Shown: one piece after another, positions 1 through 4,430 of the stretch
How the letters are laid out: each line of letters opens with the position of its first letter
How positions within the stretch are numbered: position 1 is the stretch's first letter
DNA from: CAZUSU01 sp964623315
GTDB taxonomy: Bacteria; Patescibacteriota; Patescibacteriia; Magasanikbacterales; 2-02-FULL-50-9b
Direction: 5' to 3'
DNA: 6,388 nt
Assembly (NCBI GenBank): GCA_964623315.1
Contig: CAZUSU010000009.1
Span: forward strand, 1-6,388
Made by a program: the position numbers and the translations under genes
The notes under the pieces: generated by a model
Seen by the model: only the letters and a program-made list of their open reading frames with translations
Told to the model about the DNA's origin: nothing
Database searches by the model: none

Positions 1-1
1 G

Positions 2-100
2 CAAAAAGATGTGCGCGGAGCTTTACGGTCGTGGACAACGGGTGGTCATAGCACGGATATAAAAAAAGCGTTAATCGCGCTGGTAAAAAAAATGAAATAA
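2..100 (+). CDS. C-terminal end of an upstream protein (partial, unidentified)
   Basis: The open frame beginning at base 2 reads 32 codons to a TAA at 98-100. The visible tail runs QKDVRGALRSW, then TTGGHS, then DIKKALIALVKKMK. It is a basic amphipathic helix ending in lysines, which looks like a genuine protein C-terminus. The pattern of an acidic residue, 'ALRS', a Gly-containing turn, then a 'D..KALIALV' helix faintly resembles the last helices of DNA polymerase III delta subunit (HolA). That is only a weak inference from 32 residues, so no symbol is given. The 5' part lies outside the window. The other two forward frames close early here, which supports this one. Confidence 0.55.
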   Translation, partial: QKDVRGALRSWTTGGHSTDIKKALIALVKKMK

Positions 101-129
101 TGCGCGTGCGCCTGTGGATAACCAGTGTA

Positions 130-151
130 CGGACGCCTTGACGGGCGTCCG
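130..151. repeat. 8-bp perfect inverted repeat (hairpin) with a TTGACG loop
   Basis: CGGACGCC at 130-137 is perfectly complementary to GGCGTCCG at 144-151, and the 6-nt loop is TTGACG. GTA at 127-129 can also pair with TAC at 153-155 past a one-base bulge. No T-run follows, so it is not a convincing intrinsic terminator for the upstream gene. The loop coincides with the proposed -35 element of the following RNA gene, so it could also be an operator-like site. Confidence 0.55.
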
Positions 152-167
152 CTACGTTTGATACGGT
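138..167 (+). promoter_or_regulatory. Candidate promoter of the structured RNA
   Basis: TTGACG at 138-143 matches five of six -35 consensus bases. After an 18-nt spacer comes TACGGT at 162-167, a poor -10 that keeps only the TA and final T but is preceded by a TG extended -10 dinucleotide at 159-160. Initiation would fall near 174, just before the outermost helix strand of the predicted RNA at 176-180. The -10 is weak, so this is a candidate only. Confidence 0.35.
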
Positions 168-173
168 AGCGCC

Positions 174-441
174 AGCTCCACAACTCTTTGCCTCGGACTA
201 ACGTTGGTTCACTGGGAGCGTGTGCGTCTTATCGGCGACCAACAGTCACGGGCGTCAAAGGAGGGGAACATCCGACAGTTTTATGACTGCCGTGACGACG
301 AGACGTTTGCGCATGGTTCGTGTCTGGCAGGCGCGAGAGGTCAACAGGGGACCCGCCTGCTCGCCGATCCCTGGGGATGTTCAACAAGTATGGAGGGGGT
401 CTCGCAGAAGAAAAATCCTCGCACGCGCGGGGATTTTTTTT
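174..441 (+). ncRNA. Candidate structured noncoding RNA of unknown family
   Basis: This gene-free stretch has a possible promoter at its 5' side and a strong intrinsic terminator at its 3' side. Complementary segments between them support a compact multi-helix fold: outer closing CTCCA 176-180 with TGGAG 391-395; long-range GAACATCC 266-273 with GGATGTTC 375-382 (8 bp); hairpin GTTGGT 203-208 with ACCAAC 238-243; hairpin CAGT 276-279 with ACTG 286-289; and hairpin GCAGGCG 327-333 plus GGTC 339-342 with the unbroken strand GACCCGCCTGC 350-360, leaving a 5-nt bulge. GTCACGG 245-251 can pair with CCGTGAC 290-296, which would cross the long-range helix as a pseudoknot. I do not see the signatures of RNase P RNA, tmRNA, SRP RNA or common riboswitches. 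An alternative is a long attenuator leader for the deacetylase gene. However, that gene has its own -10 after the terminator, which favours an independent RNA. Open frames across the region lack protein-like sequence. Confidence 0.55.
411..441 (+). terminator. Rho-independent terminator of the candidate RNA
   Basis: A 12-bp stem pairs 411-422 with 427-438 around an ACGC tetraloop, with a single G-T wobble. The run of eight T at 434-441 forms the end of the 3' arm and continues beyond it. A-rich sequence precedes the stem. This is a textbook intrinsic terminator and the strongest evidence that a transcript ends here, between positions with no protein gene upstream and the deacetylase start at 463. 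Confidence 0.9.
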
Positions 442-447
442 GTGTCA

Positions 448-456
448 TGATACAAT
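448..456 (+). promoter_or_regulatory. Extended -10 promoter of the deacetylase gene (leaderless)
   Basis: TGATACAAT combines the TGn extension (448-450) with the -10 hexamer TACAAT (451-456). Only 6 nt separate it from the ATG at 463, so transcription would start at or within a base or two of the start codon. The -35 position falls in the preceding terminator and matches poorly, which an extended -10 promoter tolerates. No Shine-Dalgarno sequence could fit. Confidence 0.6.
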
Positions 457-462
457 GTAGAT

Positions 463-1230
463 ATGAAAAAAGGTGTGAGTGCTTTTTTTGCGCTGTTGCT
501 ATTTTTTAGTTCACCACAGGTGGTGCACGCAAAAAGCACCGTTGTTCTGGCCGCACGCACGCCGATTCTGATGTATCACATGGTCATAGAATTTGGTCCC
601 GGCACGAGTGAAATGAATAGAAAAATTTCTTTGACGCCCAAACAATTTGAACAGCAAATGGCGTATCTGGCGCAACAGGGATTTCAAACGCTATTTATGC
701 GCGAGCTTGCCGATAACATTCAGAAGAAAAAGGTGACGCGTCGCAGGACGGTGGCGCTTACGTTTGACGACGGGACCGTTGATTTTTATGAGACCGTGTT
801 CCCCTTATTGCAACGCTATAAATTTAAAGCAACGGTGTTTGCAAATCCTGAATTTAATGGGACGAACGACCGCATGACCCACGCCATGTTGCGTGAACTG
901 CACGAGAGCGGGTTGGTTGAAGTTGCCGCGCATACCCTGTCGCATGTTAATCTCACCGAGCTTTCCACCCAATCAGCGGCGCGTGAAATTTTGGACGGTA
1001 AAATCACGTTAGAGCATATCACCGGTGTACCGGTGTATTCCTTTGCCTATCCCTTTGGCGCATATTCGGCAACGGTCATAAAGATGATTAAACAAACGGG
1101 GTTTGCGAGCGCGGTAATCGCTGACGAGCGTTCGGTTCTGCGCGAGGAAAAAATGTTCACCCTGCCACGTCGCATGGTGGGTGCCGGCGATTCTATGAGC
1201 TCTTTCGTTGCCAAATTGAGGCCGCGGTAA
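463..1230 (+). CDS. Secreted polysaccharide deacetylase (NodB domain, carbohydrate esterase family 4)
   Basis: The 255-aa product begins with a signal peptide: MKKG, a hydrophobic core at about residues 7-17, and a likely cleavage after VHA at 23. The mature protein should act outside the membrane. CE4 motifs are clear: TFDDG at 100-104 with catalytic D102 and metal-binding D103, then HTLSH at 157-161 giving the two metal-binding histidines, then FAYPFGAY at 194-201 for the substrate groove. The early ILMYHMV segment at 35-41 is typical of the PgaB/YadE-like branch of this family. The likely reaction is metal-dependent removal of N-acetyl groups from an amino-sugar polymer such as poly-N-acetylglucosamine or peptidoglycan; the substrate cannot be told from sequence. 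A glycosyltransferase gene follows 47 nt downstream but has its own promoter. The start is fixed by the signal peptide and by the -10 element immediately upstream, which implies a leaderless mRNA. Confidence 0.92.
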   Translation: MKKGVSAFFALLLFFSSPQVVHAKSTVVLAARTPILMYHMVIEFGPGTSEMNRKISLTPKQFEQQMAYLAQQGFQTLFMRELADNIQKKKVTRRRTVALTFDDGTVDFYETVFPLLQRYKFKATVFANPEFNGTNDRMTHAMLRELHESGLVEVAAHTLSHVNLTELSTQSAAREILDGKITLEHITGVPVYSFAYPFGAYSATVIKMIKQTGFASAVIADERSVLREEKMFTLPRRMVGAGDSMSSFVAKLRPR

Positions 1231-1236
1231 GGTTAA

Positions 1237-1265
1237 TTGACAAGACAGATGATTTTATTTATACT
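1237..1265 (+). promoter_or_regulatory. Near-consensus promoter of the glycosyltransferase gene
   Basis: TTGACA at 1237-1242 is a perfect -35. After exactly 17 nt comes TATACT at 1260-1265, a -10 with five of six matches. Initiation would fall near 1272, leaving only about 5-6 nt before the ATG at 1278 and no Shine-Dalgarno site. This is the best sigma70-type promoter in the window. Confidence 0.85.
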
Positions 1266-1277
1266 TGCGCCAATTTT

Positions 1278-2408
1278 ATGAAAATTCTGCTCGTCATCAC
1301 TGAAGCAGATTTGGGAGGTGCACAGCGCCATGTGTTAGATGTCGCGCGGCATTTATTGTCGCGCGGCCATCAGGCAATCATTGTGGTGGGTGGCGAACAC
1401 ACTGAATTGACTTCTGCCGCAGGGTCGTTGACACCGGCAATTCCAACACTGCGCGTGCGTTCCATGCGTAGAGAAATTCGGGTGGTATCTGATGTGCGCG
1501 CATTCATACAGTTGTGGCGTCTCATGCGTACGTTACGGCCGGATGTGGTGCACTGTCACAGCACAAAAGCCGGTGTGCTCGGCTCTATTGCCGGACGATT
1601 GAGCGGTGCGGCCGTGGTGTATACGGCACACGGCTTTGTGTTTCGCGAAGAACGCAGTACGATGACGCGCTGGCTGTATCGGTGGGTAGAGCGCATCGCC
1701 ACATGGTTTAGACACCGCGTGATTGCCGTTTCAAAAAGTGACGCCGAAATTGCCGTTGCACACAATGTGGTACCGGTTGAAAAAATGACCACCATTCATA
1801 ATGGGATTGATGCGGCAATCGCTGATACGATGTTATCACGCGATGCCGCGCGCATTGAACTGTCTACGTGGTGCGGTGTTCCGTTACACGATAAAAAAAT
1901 TGCCCTGAGCATTGCCAATTTATATCCGGCAAAAAATATTCCGTTGTTATTGCGTGCGTTTGAATTTGTCGTTCGACGCGAACCACACACGCGTTTAGTG
2001 GTAATCGGCGATGGCGAACAGCGCGGCGCGTGCGAGAATTTTATTGAACGGACACCCGCTTTGCGCGACACCGTATTTTTTGTCGGCAAGCGCGTGGGCG
2101 CGGCGCGTATTTTACGCGGCGCTGACGTGTTGTGTCTTTCATCAACAAAAGAGGGTTTGCCGTACGTTATATTGGAAGCAAAACTCGCTGGCGTGCCGGT
2201 CGTTGCCACGCGCGTCGGCGGCGTGCCGGAATTTGGCGAAGGGCCGGATTTAAAATTGGTCGTGCCCCATTCGGCAGAAATGCTCGCGGAAGCAATAACA
2301 CAAATGTTGCGCGATGGCGCCGGAGTTATTACGCCGTTATCCGCCAATTTTACCCTCGCCGGTATGACGGCGGAAATTGAACGCGTGTACGCAGAAATCA
2401 CGCATTGA
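1278..2408 (+). CDS. Glycosyltransferase family 4 (GT-B fold), cytoplasmic
   Basis: This 376-aa protein is full length for the family. The N-terminus MKILLVITEADLGGAQRH is the canonical GT4 opening with the GGAQ acceptor-site loop. It is followed by VHCHSTKAG and TAHGFVFRE in the N-terminal Rossmann domain. VIAVSKSD and IHNGID mark the hinge region. The C-terminal nucleotide-sugar domain has NLYPAKNIPLLLRAF, LVVIGDGEQR and the EX7E element E292-GLPYVIL-E300. These predict retaining transfer of a sugar from a nucleotide donor to a lipid-linked or surface polysaccharide acceptor. No membrane segment is visible, so it should act at the inner face of the membrane. The donor and acceptor cannot be assigned. 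The gene lies just after a polysaccharide deacetylase, which suggests envelope glycan work. The start is supported by the conserved N-terminus and by the promoter ending 12 nt upstream. Confidence 0.93.
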   Translation: MKILLVITEADLGGAQRHVLDVARHLLSRGHQAIIVVGGEHTELTSAAGSLTPAIPTLRVRSMRREIRVVSDVRAFIQLWRLMRTLRPDVVHCHSTKAGVLGSIAGRLSGAAVVYTAHGFVFREERSTMTRWLYRWVERIATWFRHRVIAVSKSDAEIAVAHNVVPVEKMTTIHNGIDAAIADTMLSRDAARIELSTWCGVPLHDKKIALSIANLYPAKNIPLLLRAFEFVVRREPHTRLVVIGDGEQRGACENFIERTPALRDTVFFVGKRVGAARILRGADVLCLSSTKEGLPYVILEAKLAGVPVVATRVGGVPEFGEGPDLKLVVPHSAEMLAEAITQMLRDGAGVITPLSANFTLAGMTAEIERVYAEITH

Positions 2409-2411
2409 CCG

Positions 2412-3050
2412 CTAGTACACTTCAAAATGAATGTCGTGGGGGGATACGCCCATTGCGAGCAATTTTTTTCTTACTTCCAAAACCATTTCCGAATTACCGC
2501 AGATATAAAATCCGGTGTGCATCGTAGGGTTTGTTACGCGATCAAGATGGTCGGTGACGCGCCCCCGCAATCCACTCCACGATTCGGCAGGATGTGAAAC
2601 GGTAATGTGCGCGTGGGGCGGTAATTTTTTTTGCCAAAATAAATGCGCTTCGTCGTGCACGCCGAATAAAACGTTTGCCTCTGCGCCGCTTTCCAAAAAA
2701 CTGATGATCGGCGCGAGGCCGGTGCCGGTGGCAATGAACACACGCCGTTGGTCGGTGACAGAAAGGGTAAATCGTCCCAGAGGGCCGATGGATTCAATTT
2801 CCGTGTTAAGTGGTTCGGCAGAAAGAAATCCGGAAACCACACCAAAGGGAATATGCTTCATCAGAAAGGTCACGGTTTTGGTGTGGGGCGCGCTTGCCGC
2901 AGAAAAAGCACGAGCGTTTTTATCGCTGTCGCCGATTTTTTTGAGACGAAAAAACTGGCCGGGCAGAAAATCAATCTGTTCTGCCGCCTCAAATGTGTAG
3001 GCGCGGTCAAATTCGTTAAGGGTGTCCTTTTTGATTAAAGTGAGCTTCAT
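2412..3050 (-). CDS. Ferredoxin-NADP(+) reductase-like FAD/NAD(P)-binding oxidoreductase
   Basis: The 212-aa flavoprotein has both domains of the ferredoxin-NADP reductase superfamily and nothing else. The N-terminal beta-barrel (about 1-98) carries PGQF at 30-33 and the FAD motif RAFS at 47-50, followed by AASAP. The C-terminal nucleotide-binding domain (about 101-212) has the glycine-rich GTGLAP loop at 109-114, GRVTDHL at 163-169, the YICGN motif at 182-186 and an aromatic C-terminus (HFEVY). It should move electrons between NAD(P)H and a one-electron partner through FAD. There is no fused 2Fe-2S or globin domain, so the partner must be a separate protein, and none is encoded nearby. The gene is tail to tail with the glycosyltransferase, stops 3 nt apart. 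A TATAAT element 8 nt before the ATG implies a leaderless mRNA. Confidence 0.9.
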   Translation of the reverse strand: MKLTLIKKDTLNEFDRAYTFEAAEQIDFLPGQFFRLKKIGDSDKNARAFSAASAPHTKTVTFLMKHIPFGVVSGFLSAEPLNTEIESIGPLGRFTLSVTDQRRVFIATGTGLAPIISFLESGAEANVLFGVHDEAHLFWQKKLPPHAHITVSHPAESWSGLRGRVTDHLDRVTNPTMHTGFYICGNSEMVLEVRKKLLAMGVSPHDIHFEVY

Positions 3051-3058
3051 GGCTCGGG

Positions 3059-3087
3059 ATTATACGCGCACAAGGAGTTTTCCACAA
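3059..3087 (-). promoter_or_regulatory. Promoter of the reductase gene (leaderless)
   Basis: Read on the minus strand, TTGTGG (3087-3082), a 17-nt spacer and a perfect TATAAT (3064-3059) lie upstream of the ATG at 3050. The gap from the -10 to the start codon is 8 nt, so the transcript should begin at or next to the start codon. Confidence 0.7.
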
Positions 3088-3096
3088 GTTATCCCG

Positions 3097-3129
3097 TTGA
3101 CAAAAAGATGTTTTTATGCGGCCTATATA
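3097..3129 (+). promoter_or_regulatory. Possible promoter of the 209-aa gene
   Basis: TTGACA at 3097-3102 is a perfect -35 hexamer, and TATATA at 3124-3129 is a reasonable -10. The 21-nt spacing between them is too long for a standard sigma70 promoter. Either an activator is needed, the TATATA acts with a poorer -35, or the -35 match is accidental. Confidence 0.35.
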
Positions 3130-3131
3130 TG

Positions 3132-3155
3132 TGGCACGCCATTCATTGCGTGCCA
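3132..3155 (+). promoter_or_regulatory. Hairpin in the 5' leader of the 209-aa gene
   Basis: TGGCACGC at 3132-3139 is perfectly complementary to GCGTGCCA at 3148-3155 around the 8-nt loop CATTCATT. Two more pairs (one G-U) can extend it outward. It ends 4 nt before the Shine-Dalgarno site and 15 nt before the ATG. It could be an operator at DNA level or an RNA hairpin that affects mRNA stability or translation. No T-run follows, so it is not a terminator. Confidence 0.55.
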
Positions 3156-3159
3156 TAAC

Positions 3160-3165
3160 AAGGAG
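3160..3165 (+). promoter_or_regulatory. Shine-Dalgarno site of the 209-aa gene
   Basis: AAGGAG lies 5 nt before the ATG at 3171. It selects this start over a second in-frame ATG five codons later at 3186. It is one of only two clear ribosome binding sites in the window. Confidence 0.75.
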
Positions 3166-3170
3166 CACTC

Positions 3171-3800
3171 ATGGAAGCGGCTATTATGGAAACGACGGTG
3201 CGTTCTGCGCCGGCGCGGCGTTTGGTATGCGAGGCGAGCATGGCGCATGGTCGCGCACTGTGGCTGTCTGGCTGGGGACAGGGGAGGTTTCGGTCGTTTG
3301 CCGATTATATGCAGACGATTCCGTCGCTCCCGCCTGCGCATGGTTCGTCGCGCGCGCAAGGGCTCGCGCGGCTGTGCGAACCGTTTCTCATTGATGGTTC
3401 ACTGTCTTTGGTGCGCGCGTGCCGCATGCTCGGCTTTGCGTTCGCCGGCGATGATTCGGTGTTCGTGGACATGGTGCACGACGGTTTTTTGCGCGACGTG
3501 CGGTGGGCGTGGTGGTCTGCGCAGGCGTTGTCTGTGTGCGCGGCCGCCGGTTCACTGCAAGGGTTTAGTGTGCAAGAGTCGGTGGTGCCGCTGACGGCGT
3601 TTGAAGGCGCGTGTCTGCTGGCCCAAGATCGTTCGCTCCTGCAGAACGGTAGGTGGCTCGTGTGCGCCGGCTCGTGGATGAATAGTTCGCCGCGCTACCG
3701 CGCCTGCTTTTGTGTGCAGGATGGCGAACCGGCGCTCGCCGTGGTGGATTTCAACGCTCTGCCGCCGGAGCGGTTCATTCCTGGGCGGGTGCGGGTGTAA
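3171..3800 (+). CDS. Unrecognised 209-aa protein, Cys- and Trp-rich
   Basis: I do not recognise this protein. The frame is supported by a well-placed Shine-Dalgarno site and by consistent GC-rich third positions (many GCG, GTG, CGC and TCG codons), stronger than in the flanking genes. The product is soluble in appearance, with no signal peptide and no clear membrane helix. It contains eight cysteines (20, 69, 84, 123, 148, 165, 179, 181) and seven tryptophans, including a WAWW cluster at 112-115. The cysteines do not form paired CXXC knuckles, and only C179-X-C181 is close. The C-terminal third (about 160-195) reads like beta strands: WLVCAGSW, YRACFCVQDG, ALAVVDFN. It stands alone, with its own leader and hairpin, divergent from the reductase gene and upstream of the toxin-antitoxin cassette. 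It may be a lineage-specific protein; no function is proposed. Confidence 0.7.
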   Translation: MEAAIMETTVRSAPARRLVCEASMAHGRALWLSGWGQGRFRSFADYMQTIPSLPPAHGSSRAQGLARLCEPFLIDGSLSLVRACRMLGFAFAGDDSVFVDMVHDGFLRDVRWAWWSAQALSVCAAAGSLQGFSVQESVVPLTAFEGACLLAQDRSLLQNGRWLVCAGSWMNSSPRYRACFCVQDGEPALAVVDFNALPPERFIPGRVRV

Positions 3801-3803
3801 AAC

Positions 3804-3846
3804 GCTGGGGTTTTTTGTGCGCATTGATTTGCCAAAGAACCCCAGC
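3804..3846. repeat. Long inverted repeat overlapping the toxin-antitoxin promoter
   Basis: The arms 3804-3817 and 3833-3846 pair over 14 bp with one G-T wobble; the outer nine pairs are perfect (GCTGGGGTT with AACCCCAGC). The 15-nt loop contains the proposed -35 hexamer, and the right arm ends exactly where the TATAAT -10 begins. That position suits an operator for autorepression by the antitoxin complex. It could also form an RNA hairpin at the end of the upstream gene (stop at 3800), but no T-run follows the right arm, so terminator function is doubtful. Confidence 0.7.
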
Positions 3847-3852
3847 TATAAT
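3824..3852 (+). promoter_or_regulatory. Promoter of the toxin-antitoxin cassette (leaderless)
   Basis: TTGATT at 3824-3829, a 17-nt spacer and a perfect TATAAT at 3847-3852 precede the ATG at 3862 by 9 nt, so the mRNA should start at or within about 3 nt of the start codon. The -35 lies in the loop of the inverted repeat, so binding of a repressor to the repeat would block this promoter. Confidence 0.8.
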
Positions 3853-3861
3853 TAACTCAAT

Positions 3862-4047
3862 ATGAGTGAGGATATTTCACGTTTTCCAAAACATGTACAA
3901 AAAGAGATTAGGCGTGCCGAGCGAGCTCGTGTTGCATTTAAAAAAAATAATGGCGGCCGTGACGTCATGGAAGTCATTGGCGAGATGCTCCATGGTCATC
4001 GTCATGAAGTACTAAAAGCGCTACGCGAAATTCGCGAACTGCGTTAA
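3862..4047 (+). CDS. Probable antitoxin of a PIN-toxin cassette (VapB-like position)
   Basis: This 61-aa, highly charged and largely helical protein sits 20 nt upstream of a PIN-domain gene, which is the usual antitoxin-then-toxin order of VapBC-type cassettes. The N-terminal half is strongly basic (EIRRAERARVAFKKN at 15-29) and could contact DNA. The C-terminal half (about 34-61) is a predicted amphipathic helix with a small His cluster (44, 46, 48) that could lie on the toxin. I do not see a clear ribbon-helix-helix, AbrB or Phd/YefM signature, so its class is undetermined. The assignment rests on size, charge and position. A promoter overlapped by an inverted repeat directly upstream fits autoregulation. 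Confidence 0.7.
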   Translation: MSEDISRFPKHVQKEIRRAERARVAFKKNNGGRDVMEVIGEMLHGHRHEVLKALREIRELR

Positions 4048-4059
4048 TCTGGTAGTAAT

Positions 4060-4067
4060 AAGGAGGT
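4060..4067 (+). promoter_or_regulatory. Strong Shine-Dalgarno abutting the toxin start
   Basis: AAGGAGGT is a near-perfect anti-16S match, but it touches the ATG at 4068: only one base separates the GGAGG core from the start codon, far below the usual 5-9 nt. The next ATG in frame would remove the catalytic Asp5, so the start itself is secure. Confidence 0.65.
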
Positions 4068-4409
4068 ATGATCATCATTGATACAAATGTGGCTCTGACG
4101 CAATATCTTATTGGTGTGCGTTTGGTTCGATATCATCAAAAAAGTCAACTATGTATTTCGGTGATGAGTCAGGTAGAGTTATTAAGTATTTCTGACAGCA
4201 TAGTATTGAGCTCTGCGCGCTTATTTTTATCAACTGTAACAATTATTTCGCTTGACGAACAGATTATTTCTCGTGCAGCCGACCTCCGAAGGATGTGGCG
4301 TTTAAAAACAGTTGATGCCATTATAGCTGCAACGGCGCTGTCACTATCAATGCCTCTCAAAACTATGGACAAAATATTTTATCGCGTAAAAGGTTTGCGA
4401 TTAATTTGA
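4068..4409 (+). CDS. PIN-domain ribonuclease toxin (VapC-like)
   Basis: The 113-aa protein is short but carries the whole PIN active-site pattern. It has IIIDTN at 2-7 with D5 and N7, QVELLS at 35-40 with E37, LKTVDAIIAATA at 79-90 with D83, and LKTMDKIF at 97-104 with D101. These four acidic residues bind the metal ions used to cut RNA; VapC toxins typically cleave initiator tRNA, the rRNA sarcin-ricin loop or other tRNAs, and the target here cannot be told. It is co-transcribed behind the small charged gene, which would neutralise it. Codon use is visibly more AT-rich (TTA, ATT, AGT) than in neighbouring genes, which suggests acquisition by transfer. It ends at a TGA 21 nt before the DUF2157 start. 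Confidence 0.88.
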   Translation: MIIIDTNVALTQYLIGVRLVRYHQKSQLCISVMSQVELLSISDSIVLSSARLFLSTVTIISLDEQIISRAADLRRMWRLKTVDAIIAATALSLSMPLKTMDKIFYRVKGLRLI

Positions 4410-4423
4410 TTACTGTGTATAAT
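4395..4423 (+). promoter_or_regulatory. Promoter of the DUF2157 gene (leaderless)
   Basis: TTGCGA at 4395-4400, inside the end of the toxin gene, is followed after 17 nt by a perfect TATAAT at 4418-4423. The -10 ends 7 nt before the ATG at 4431, so transcription should begin on the start codon. It separates the membrane-protein pair from the toxin cassette transcriptionally. Confidence 0.78.
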
Positions 4424-4430
4424 CGGCTAC

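Noticed and set aside
174..441. RNase P RNA, tmRNA or SRP RNA as the identity of the structured RNA
   Set aside because: GGAGGGGAACATCCG at 260-274 and CTTATCGG at 228-235 recall pieces of RNase P RNA, but they are in the wrong order and the conserved P4 strands are absent. There is no tRNA-like CCA end or tag frame for tmRNA, and no GGAAG-type SRP apical loop.
204..509. Two overlapping forward ORFs (204-509 and 220-450) in the region of the candidate RNA
   Set aside because: They lack a ribosome binding site and an adjacent -10, have protein-unlike composition, and read through a strong terminator. The RNA helices and terminator explain the region better.
1796..2425. 209-aa minus-strand ORF opposite the glycosyltransferase
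   Set aside because: It is the antisense shadow of a gene with clear GT4 motifs. Its composition is Arg/Thr/Ser-rich with no motif and no start signal.
2515..3000. 161-aa forward ORF opposite the reductase gene
   Set aside because: It is antisense to a gene with clear FAD and NAD(P) motifs and has no initiation signals.
308..3348. A 14-nt exact direct repeat, TGCGCATGGTTCGT, at 308-321 and 3335-3348
   Set aside because: It does not extend beyond 14 nt, lies on the same strand (so it is not antisense) and is within what chance could produce over a window of this size.
3022..3594. 190-aa forward ORF overlapping the 209-aa gene in another frame
   Set aside because: Its translation is an Arg/Cys-rich, low-order sequence. 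It starts inside the minus-strand reductase gene and has no ribosome binding site, whereas the 3171 frame has one and shows consistent codon use.
3804..3846. Inverted repeat as a Rho-independent terminator of the 209-aa gene
   Set aside because: The stem is long but the right arm is followed by TATAATTAAC, not a T-run, and the loop is large. Promoter/operator placement is the better explanation, though an RNA role is not excluded.
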